This document shows positions 22,411 to 28,370 of a stretch of 28,370 bases of DNA, in pieces (position 1 is the first letter of the stretch; each line of letters begins with the position of its first letter). Origin of the DNA: Limnochordia bacterium. GTDB lineage: Bacteria; Bacillota; Limnochordia; DUMW01. The notes below the pieces were generated by a model. That model saw nothing but the letters and a program-made list of their open reading frames with translations, made no database searches and was not told where the DNA came from. A program made the translations under genes and the position numbers. Location of the stretch: assembly GCA_023230925.1 (NCBI GenBank), contig JALNWK010000038.1, forward strand, positions 1-28,370, in the 5' to 3' direction.

Positions 22411-23736
22411 CTAAAAACTTTCAATATAATCAATGCACCGGTTAGCATGCTCGGGAAAACACAGCTCATTGAGCAGGTTACCGTACCCCGGGAAGGATAC
22501 TCTAATGCATCCAGGATCGCAAATGGCCACCTCTTCCTCACCGAGCAAACCCGCGACAACTAACATCATGGCAATCCGATGATCATCACAGCTAGAGCAA
22601 CTACCTCCCCGAATGATTTGGCCCCCTTGCACGGAAAACCCATCGGCAAAGGTATCCACCACTACCCCGAGTTTGCCCAACTCCGTAGCAGTAGTACTAA
22701 TCCGGTCCGATTCTTTCACCCGCAGCTCAGCGGCATCCACCACTTTTGTCTCGCCCTTAGCCTGGCTGCCCAAAAGGGCCACCAAAGGCAGCTCATCGAT
22801 TACCCTTGGGATCAGCTCACCATCAATCATGCAACCGTAGAGGTTACTTGTACTTGCGGTCAGATCCCCAACGGGTTCCCCGCATACTTCCCTAACATTG
22901 TCAATCTCCACCGCTGCCCCCATCCGGCTTAGTACCTCTAAGAAACCGGTCCTTGTGGGATTCAGGTTGACGTCCTTAATCGTGACCTTACTGTGAGGAA
23001 GCAGTACAGCTGCTGTCAGTAAGAACGCAGCCGAGGAAAAGTCACCAGGCACCACTATTTCCCTCCCTTCTAGTTCCCCTGGTCCTTCTATGCTTATAGT
23101 ATTCCCCCTTCGCATCACGGGACACCCTAAGTAAGCCAACATCCGTTCTGTATGATCCCGGGACAAAGATGGCTCGGTGATGCTGGTTACACCCACAGTC
23201 CCCAGACCCGCCAAGAGGATTGCCGATTTAACCTGGGCACTTGCCACAGAGCTCTTAAGACTCTCTGCCACAAGTCCACCGCCGGTAACAGCCAAGGGTG
23301 CCAGGCTTGCTCCCTGCCTTCCAAGGATCCTCGCTCCCATCTGTCGTAAGGGTTTTACCACCCGTTCCATAGGCCTTTGCCGCAATGATGCATCTCCGCT
23401 TAGAACATAAAAGTGGGGGCGAGAGCTGACCAATCCCAGCAAGAGCCTGAGGGTTGTCCCCGAATTCCCCGCATCCAAAATATCGCTGGCCTCTCCAATT
23501 TGACTTAATCCAGCACTATGTATTATATATTCCCCGGGACCGATTCGTTTAAGATCACTGCCCATTAACCCCAGACATTTGGCTGTGTTGAGGCAGTCAT
23601 CACTTTCCAACAAGCCTTGGATGTGGGTGGTCCCTTGGGCAACTGATCCTAGGATTAGAGCTCGGTGGGAGATGGACTTATCTCCCGGCACCTGACATTG
23701 TCCCACCATCGATTTTGCTCGGTTTACTAAAAGCAA
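22411..23736 (-). CDS. aroA: 3-phosphoshikimate 1-carboxyvinyltransferase (EPSP synthase)
   Basis: Joins PEP to shikimate 3-phosphate. The substrate motif GDKSISHRA is at 18-26, LDAGNSGTTLRLLLG at about 87-101, and the C-terminal RVKESDRISTTATELGKLG is intact. The start is a TTG at 23736 with a poor SD; an internal ATG at residue 10 would cut into the N-terminal strand, so the TTG is preferred. It is 120 bases behind tyrA, a gap in which nothing else is seen. Length of 441 is usual. Confidence 0.95.
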   Translation of the reverse strand: MLLVNRAKSMVGQCQVPGDKSISHRALILGSVAQGTTHIQGLLESDDCLNTAKCLGLMGSDLKRIGPGEYIIHSAGLSQIGEASDILDAGNSGTTLRLLLGLVSSRPHFYVLSGDASLRQRPMERVVKPLRQMGARILGRQGASLAPLAVTGGGLVAESLKSSVASAQVKSAILLAGLGTVGVTSITEPSLSRDHTERMLAYLGCPVMRRGNTISIEGPGELEGREIVVPGDFSSAAFLLTAAVLLPHSKVTIKDVNLNPTRTGFLEVLSRMGAAVEIDNVREVCGEPVGDLTASTSNLYGCMIDGELIPRVIDELPLVALLGSQAKGETKVVDAAELRVKESDRISTTATELGKLGVVVDTFADGFSVQGGQIIRGGSCSSCDDHRIAMMLVVAGLLGEEEVAICDPGCIRVSFPGYGNLLNELCFPEHANRCIDYIESF

Positions 23737-23857
23737 GACATTTGCCGGGATCGTGCTGTTCTATTTGCCCATGGGCACCATAAGCACGCACCGGCTTCCT
23801 CCCTTCATTGCCAGCCTTAGACTTTTCGAACCATCAGCTACCGATAAAATAATCGGG

Positions 23858-24949
23858 CTATGACCGCCTTTTTACCACATAGCCATTGGTCCTTAGAACC
23901 TTAAGGGCCTGATCTACCTGCTTCTCATCATTGAACCCTAACCTTAGGACCCCTGCTTCACCCTCCCTGGCTCGCATGATCTCAATATCACTAATATTTA
24001 CGCCGGCCTGGGCGAGGACACCGGCAATCTGGCCAATGGTACCAGGTTCATCTGCTACCTGCGCCGATAGCTCATAGTAATTGGTAAGACGCCTACTGTA
24101 TTTGGGTAGTTCATCCCGGAGCCCCTTTGCACTGCAGAGCCCTTGGTACAAGGCGGCCGAATCTGTTTGCAGGGCCCTTTGTAGATCAGATAAGACCCCT
24201 TTAAACTCTTCAATCATCGAGTTAATGTGGCCCCGGTTAGTCTCTAGGATCTGACACCACAGCCTTGGATCACCGGATGCCACCCGGGTTGTATCCCGGA
24301 AACCACCGGCAGCCAGGGCTAACAGATCCGGATACTGCGGCGCGAGGTTGCCCACAGTATTAGCCAGGGCAACGGCACAGATGTGGGGAAGATGGCTTAC
24401 GGCTGCAACGATTAGATCATGCTCATCGGGACTTAGCAAAACGGGGAAGGCTCCGATGATCTCAATTACGGATCGAAGGGTACTAAGCTCCGTCCCGTGA
24501 CCGGAATCCGGTGGGGTGAGGACATAGGCTGCATTTTCAAATAAATGAGGGCTTGCCGCGAAAATGCCGCTTCGTTCCTTGCCGGCCATGGGATGGCCTC
24601 CAATAAAAACGACCTCCCCGGGTAGGATCTCCGCGGCTTTTTGCATTATCAGTGTTTTCGTACTTCCCATATCCGTAACAATGCAGCCCGGCTTACAGAA
24701 CCTTGCTGCATCGTGCAGGTAATCAATAATCCCCCTGATCGGCGTGGCTAGAAAAACTAGTTCAGACCCAGAGAAAGCCTCTTCAATAGAAGAGGCGATC
24801 TGATCAACTGCTCCTAGGTTTAATGCATCGCTACAAGTTTCCGGCGATGTATCAAAGCCCACAACATAAACATCCTCGGTTCGGCACCTTAAGGCCAATC
24901 CCAAGGACCCACCAATAAGTCCCAGGCCTACAATGGAAATTCTACGCAT
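23858..24949 (-). CDS. tyrA: Prephenate dehydrogenase
   Basis: Oxidises and decarboxylates prephenate to hydroxyphenylpyruvate for tyrosine. The NAD-binding loop GLGLIGGSLGLAL is at 8-20, the active-site segment GGHPMAGKERSGIF at 117-130, and VSHLPHICAVAL follows. The C-terminus is an ACT domain (about 293-360; ADEPGTIGQIAGVLAQAGVN) that probably binds tyrosine for feedback control. It lies 11 bases behind aroF. Length of 363 fits the ACT-bearing Bacillus type. Confidence 0.96.
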   Translation of the reverse strand: MRRISIVGLGLIGGSLGLALRCRTEDVYVVGFDTSPETCSDALNLGAVDQIASSIEEAFSGSELVFLATPIRGIIDYLHDAARFCKPGCIVTDMGSTKTLIMQKAAEILPGEVVFIGGHPMAGKERSGIFAASPHLFENAAYVLTPPDSGHGTELSTLRSVIEIIGAFPVLLSPDEHDLIVAAVSHLPHICAVALANTVGNLAPQYPDLLALAAGGFRDTTRVASGDPRLWCQILETNRGHINSMIEEFKGVLSDLQRALQTDSAALYQGLCSAKGLRDELPKYSRRLTNYYELSAQVADEPGTIGQIAGVLAQAGVNISDIEIMRAREGEAGVLRLGFNDEKQVDQALKVLRTNGYVVKRRS

Positions 24950-24960
24950 TCATCCACGTC

Positions 24961-25974
24961 CTACATGATCCGGTCCAGAGCAACGGCCACTTTTGTTACT
25001 TCCCGGATCAGTTCGCTAAACTCCTCGGGCCGTAGGGATTGGGGACCATCGGACAGGGCCTTCTCCGGTTTCGGATGTACCTCAACCATAATCCCATCGG
25101 CTCCAGCTGCAATTCCGGCTCGGGCCATTGCTGTTACCAGACGTTTCTTACCTGTTCCATGGGAGGGATCGACAATTATCGGCAAATGACTAAGCTCCCG
25201 AATCAAGGGCACAGCACTTAGGTCCAAAGTGTTACGGGTTGCCGTCTCAAAGGTACGAATGCCCCTCTCGCACAAAACCACGTTAAAGTTGCCTGCGGAG
25301 ATAATATACTCCGCGGCCATCAGCCATTCCTCTATGGTTGCAGACATACCTCTTTTAAGTAACACCGGTTTCTCGGCCAAACCCACTTCCCGAAGCAAAG
25401 TAAAGTTCTGCATGTTCCGTGCGCCGATCTGAAGCATGTCCACATACTGGCTGACTAATTCCACATCCCGGGGATTGACCACCTCAGAAATAACCGGTAG
25501 GCCCGTTTCCGCTCTGGCTTCGGCTAGAAGCTTCAACCCTTCTTCCTCTAGACCTTGAAAAGAATAGGGTGATGTCCTCGGTTTGAAGGCGCCGCCCCGC
25601 AGCATAGAAGCTCCGCCGGCCTTGACCATTTGAGCCGCCTCAATAATCTGCTCTTCACTTTCCACGGCACAGGGTCCGGCGATCATCACCAACTTCTTAC
25701 CACCGAAGACCACATCCCCCACAGAAACCTCGGACTTGTGGTGCAGAAACTCCTTGCTAGCCAACTTGAAGGGCTGTAGGATGGGTACAACCTTCTCCAC
25801 CCCGGGTAAAGCTTCCAGAAACTGCAAATTGATCTTAGTCTTATCCCCCACGGCTCCAATAATCGTTCTTTCAACACCCTGGGATAGATGGGCTTCGAAA
25901 CCTAATTCCTTTAGTCGTTCAATTACCCGATTTAATTGCGTAGAATCCGCCTTCGGTTCCATGACAATAATCAT
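24961..25974 (-). CDS. aroF: DAHP synthase, type I-beta with N-terminal regulatory domain
   Basis: Condenses PEP and erythrose 4-phosphate, the first step of the shikimate route. Residues 1-67 form the ferredoxin-like domain that binds phenylalanine or tyrosine in the Thermotoga-type enzyme. The barrel follows with IAGPCAVESEEQI (about 98-110), RGGAFKPRTSPYSFQG and the metal-site segments VDPSHGTGKK and MVEVHPKPEKALSDG. I start at the ATG at 25974, with GAGGTGA 6 bases upstream; the GTG at 25983 overlaps the SD. It follows hisC by 29 bases. The 337-residue length is normal. Confidence 0.96.
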   Translation of the reverse strand: MIIVMEPKADSTQLNRVIERLKELGFEAHLSQGVERTIIGAVGDKTKINLQFLEALPGVEKVVPILQPFKLASKEFLHHKSEVSVGDVVFGGKKLVMIAGPCAVESEEQIIEAAQMVKAGGASMLRGGAFKPRTSPYSFQGLEEEGLKLLAEARAETGLPVISEVVNPRDVELVSQYVDMLQIGARNMQNFTLLREVGLAEKPVLLKRGMSATIEEWLMAAEYIISAGNFNVVLCERGIRTFETATRNTLDLSAVPLIRELSHLPIIVDPSHGTGKKRLVTAMARAGIAAGADGIMVEVHPKPEKALSDGPQSLRPEEFSELIREVTKVAVALDRIM

Positions 25975-26003
25975 GGCCGTCACCTCATTTAGTCTTTGTC
26001 AAC

Positions 26004-27095
26004 TTATAGGACTGCTTCTAGAGCACCAATGAATCTTTGATTCTGCTCTTGGGTGCCGATGGTAACCCGAATAAAGGTCGGCTGACCAAAGGCATCTCCT
26101 TTACGAATAATCACGCCCTGCTTAAGTAACCCCTTAAACACCGCATCACAGGGTCGAGCAAGATCAACATAAATAAAGTTAGCCTGGGTGGGCACATATT
26201 TTAGACCCAGCTTTTTGAACTCATCATATAGGTACCCTTTTCCCTGTCGGTTGACCTCGATGCTTCTTTGTACATGGTCCTGATCCTCTAGGGCGGCTAT
26301 GGCCGCGATCTGGCCCATGGCATTCACATTAAAGGGCTCTTTTACACGGTTAATCCATGCCGCAAGCTTAGGATTAGCTACTCCATAGCCCACCCGCAAC
26401 CCCGCAAGACCATAAACCTTGGAGAAGGTCCGTAGCACCACAATATTTGGTCTTTCCAGTGCCCAGGCAAGGGTCTGGGGATAGCTAGGATCATCAACAT
26501 ACTCGTAGTATGCTTCGTCGAGGATAATCAAAACATCCTGGGGGATCTTATCAACAAATGCTTGCAGGCTGGGACCATCAACAATGGTTCCCGTAGGGTT
26601 ATTGGGATTACAGACAAACACGATCTTCGTTGCATCCCCCACCGCATCTGCCATGGCGTCAAGATCATGGGTGAAATCCACTAAGGGTATCACACACTCC
26701 TTCGCGCCCATCAAGCGCAAAACATAGGGGTACTCACTGAAGGATGGATCCGCATAGACTCCCTCATCACCACTATCTAGAAATGCCTCTGCAATCAACT
26801 TGATCACCTCGTCGGAACCATTACCAATGACTAAAGAGCCAGCAGGTACACCAAGGTGAGCAGCCAACTTCTCCTTCAGGGCAAAACAAGCACCATCGGG
26901 GTAGATGGCCATGTTCGCAGCCGCATTTGCCATAGCTTTGCATGCCGCAGGCGATGGTCCAAGGGGGTTCTCGTTAGAGGCAAGCTTAATAACGTCACTG
27001 ATACCAAATTCCCGTTTTACCTCATCAATGGGCTTTCCGGGTACGTAGGGTGTAATTCGCTCAATACATGTTCTAGTTTGGGGGTACGTCATCAT
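26004..27095 (-). CDS. hisC: Histidinol-phosphate aminotransferase family (likely aromatic aminotransferase)
   Basis: A fold-type I PLP aminotransferase, 363 residues, that matches HisC. The PLP lysine is Lys226 in RTFSKVYGLAGLRVGYG, with NENPLGPSP near the start, NPNNPTGT at about 163-170 and DEAYYEY at 193-199. Inside an aro operon with tyrA next to aroF it probably acts on prephenate or on hydroxyphenylpyruvate, giving tyrosine and phenylalanine as well as (or in place of) histidinol phosphate. This is inference from context; no other his gene is nearby. The SD is weak (GAAAG directly before the ATG). It lies 50 bases behind aroH. Confidence 0.93.
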   Translation of the reverse strand: MMTYPQTRTCIERITPYVPGKPIDEVKREFGISDVIKLASNENPLGPSPAACKAMANAAANMAIYPDGACFALKEKLAAHLGVPAGSLVIGNGSDEVIKLIAEAFLDSGDEGVYADPSFSEYPYVLRLMGAKECVIPLVDFTHDLDAMADAVGDATKIVFVCNPNNPTGTIVDGPSLQAFVDKIPQDVLIILDEAYYEYVDDPSYPQTLAWALERPNIVVLRTFSKVYGLAGLRVGYGVANPKLAAWINRVKEPFNVNAMGQIAAIAALEDQDHVQRSIEVNRQGKGYLYDEFKKLGLKYVPTQANFIYVDLARPCDAVFKGLLKQGVIIRKGDAFGQPTFIRVTIGTQEQNQRFIGALEAVL

Positions 27096-27145
27096 CTTTC
27101 GGCGTAAAGAGGACGCCTTCTCTCCTTATTATTTACTTATACATA

Positions 27146-27505
27146 CTATACCAGATCCGGACGGAGACATCTTGCTCCCTTAAGGTAAATATGTACGATT
27201 TCATCTTGTTTCTTGTCTGTCATCACATGCATTAACAGTCGTATGCACCGTTGTAGGCTTTGGGGCACCGGAATCTCTTGGGTACAAACCAGAGGAACAT
27301 GTACAAGACCGAGCTTACGGGCAGCAGCAGCGGGAAAGGCTGCATCCAGATCCCCAGTCACCGTAAAGATTATGCTACTAATGTCTTCTGTCACAAGCTC
27401 ATTTGCTCCAATTACCCGTTGTAGTAACTCCGTGGTGGCGACGAAAATAGCTTCTTCGGTGTTATCCTCTGCCGTTATCGCACCCCTGATCCCTCGCACA
27501 TACAT
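27146..27505 (-). CDS. aroH: Chorismate mutase, AroH class
   Basis: Converts chorismate to prephenate. The 119-residue protein fits the monofunctional trimeric AroH type of Bacillus: RGIRGAITAEDNTEEAI at the start, FTVTGDLDAAFPAAAAR in the centre and VHIYLKGARCLRPDL at the end, including the active-site Arg (residue 7) and Tyr of IYL. AAGGA lies 8 bases before the ATG. It is the first gene of the aro run, with a promoter 55 bases upstream. No T-box or trp leader is seen in the 48-base leader. Confidence 0.95.
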   Translation of the reverse strand: MYVRGIRGAITAEDNTEEAIFVATTELLQRVIGANELVTEDISSIIFTVTGDLDAAFPAAAARKLGLVHVPLVCTQEIPVPQSLQRCIRLLMHVMTDKKQDEIVHIYLKGARCLRPDLV

Positions 27506-27559
27506 GTTATCCGTCCTTTTTCTGACCTAAAACCGTCTTTTCCGGCAATTTTTCTTAAT

Positions 27560-27588
27560 ATCGTAACATACCAGCTACACTTTGTAAA
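27560..27588 (-). promoter_or_regulatory. Promoter of the aroH to ispH-rpsA operon
   Basis: -35 TTTACA (27583-27588), 17-base spacer, -10 TACGAT (27560-27565) preceded by TGT, an extended -10. Transcription would start near 27553. The leader has a small CCG/CGG hairpin flanked by A and T runs. Confidence 0.65.
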
Positions 27589-27777
27589 GCAGACGCGAGA
27601 CCACGTATGAGTCAACGATTCACGGGTACTGGCTCCATCTCCAATTTCTGTAGGTTCAACAGCTGCTAAGCATACCACCTTCGTTGAGTCTGTACATTAG
27701 GTTCGACATACCCCCCGATGATGTCCTTCCTATCATGGGCAATGGGTATACCGGCTGTCCGAGGTACATAGACATTC

Positions 27778-28293
27778 TTACGTACTACTTTCCGCCCCTT
27801 TCTTAGCTATCTCTTTTAGTGAACCTAGGTTGAAATCTATCTTGCGCATGAACTTAATAACATTGTCAGTTACTTCCTGTAGGCGTTCGGTATTACGCCA
27901 ACACAACCGCTCCATCATCGCGCCAAGTCTTTCCCGGCTCCAGCTTCGTTTACCCTTAACACGCCGAGCAAAACAAAATATCTGGGGCTTTACCGCGCCA
28001 AGTCCTCGTAGGCCGTCTACGGATATCCCACGGGCTTCTAGACGCTTTCTGTAGTCTACCGTAGCATCAGCTATTTGGCTCAAATCGTTGAGCAAGCGCT
28101 GATAGTCTCCAGCTTTGTCAGGGTCCGTGAGCTCTAACTTCGCTTGGGCCAGCTCTGCCAAGAAGGTAGCACCGGTTACGTCATCCGAATCAAGGGCTTC
28201 CTCGACCTTCGGAAGAACCTTGGAATCAGTAAATATCCTTCTTAGGTCACGTTTCATGTGGTACCTATCTAGCCCCCTAAAGGATTTGGACAT
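27778..28293 (-). pseudogene. C-terminal remnant of an ISLre2 (UPF0236) transposase
   Basis: About 171 codons that look like the C-terminal third of an ISLre2-family transposase: GLDRYHMKRDLRRIF at the start, and KGKRSWSRERLGAMMERLCW in the later part, typical of this family's end. The full protein is near 450-500 residues, so most of it is missing. The break falls at about 28280-28295, exactly where the other IS begins. The family call is by eye. It is cut off by the element at the right edge and is unlikely to be active. Confidence 0.7.
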
Positions 28294-28337
28294 AAGCTAT
28301 GTTTGTGCTAAGATTACTTTAGTGGGAGTGATTAACC

Positions 28338-28370
28338 GTGACAAGAAAGCGTTACTCAGATGATTTCAAG
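28338..28370 (+). CDS. IS3-type transposase, first codons (runs off the window)
   Basis: A GTG at 28338 opens a frame TRKRYSDDFK that runs to the window end. This is the usual opening of IS3-group OrfA helix-turn-helix proteins. GGGAG lies about 10 bases upstream. The likely left end of the element is near 28289, with TGGACATAAGC. Only eleven codons are visible, so the family call is tentative. Confidence 0.55.
   Translation, partial: MTRKRYSDDFK

Noticed and set aside
27506..27777. T-box or aromatic attenuator before aroH
   Set aside because: The leader from the predicted start is only about 48 bases and has no T-box sequence or leader peptide; only a tiny CCG/CGG hairpin is seen.
1..28370. 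CRISPR array or known defence system
   Set aside because: No regularly spaced repeats and no recognisable cas, restriction, or toxin-antitoxin genes were seen.

Overview
The window is a chromosomal segment of an endospore-forming, low-to-mid GC member of the Bacillota (Firmicutes). The evidence is spoIVA, a SpoIIP-family amidase, a YIEGIA-family gene with its small capping-complex partner, consensus SD sequences and sigma-A-type promoters, and an ispH-rpsA fusion gene of the kind known from Clostridia and relatives. No 16S or other taxonomic marker is present, so nothing finer than the phylum is claimed.

Left part (1-5400) is sparse accessory DNA. It holds a GGDEF diguanylate cyclase with a cysteine-bearing N-terminal domain, a small lipoprotein, and a cluster of mobile-element debris: a 3'-half copy of tRNA-Pro(GGG) that looks like an old attachment site, an internally deleted group II intron (about 2823-3480, minus strand) that keeps domain V and the first codons of its reverse transcriptase, and a second group II intron 5' fragment directly behind the terminator of the intact tRNA-Pro(GGG). 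Between the two intron pieces lie two plus-strand genes for exported proteins of unknown function.

Middle part (5400-18400) is core. thrB-lysC (with an internal start for the LysC beta subunit), hup (HU), a stand-alone methionine-synthase-activation-domain protein, spoIVA, then DUF512(radical SAM/PDZ)-der-plsY, then a sporulation-associated operon DUF1614-spoIIP-YIEGIA-capping subunit-DUF3189. gpsA, often found between plsY and spoIVA in this group, is not here. An OsmC-family gene is preceded by a strong promoter and a long structured, gene-free transcript region that may be a non-coding RNA.

Right part (18900-27600) is a single minus-strand run: aroH-hisC-aroF-tyrA-aroA (chorismate to prephenate and tyrosine, with DAHP synthase and EPSP synthase) continuing into cmk-plsC-ispH/rpsA, from a promoter at about 27560-27588 to a terminator at 18864-18898. 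It joins aromatic amino-acid synthesis to nucleotide, phospholipid, isoprenoid and ribosomal functions. The right edge (27778-28370) holds a C-terminal ISLre2-type transposase remnant, cut by what appears to be an IS3-type element whose transposase begins 33 bases before the window end.

No CRISPR array, rRNA, phage structural gene or recognisable defence system was seen. The least explained parts are the intron/att cluster at 2500-5360, the structured region at 17736-17890, and the uncharacterised DUF1614/SpoIIP/YIEGIA/DUF3189 operon.
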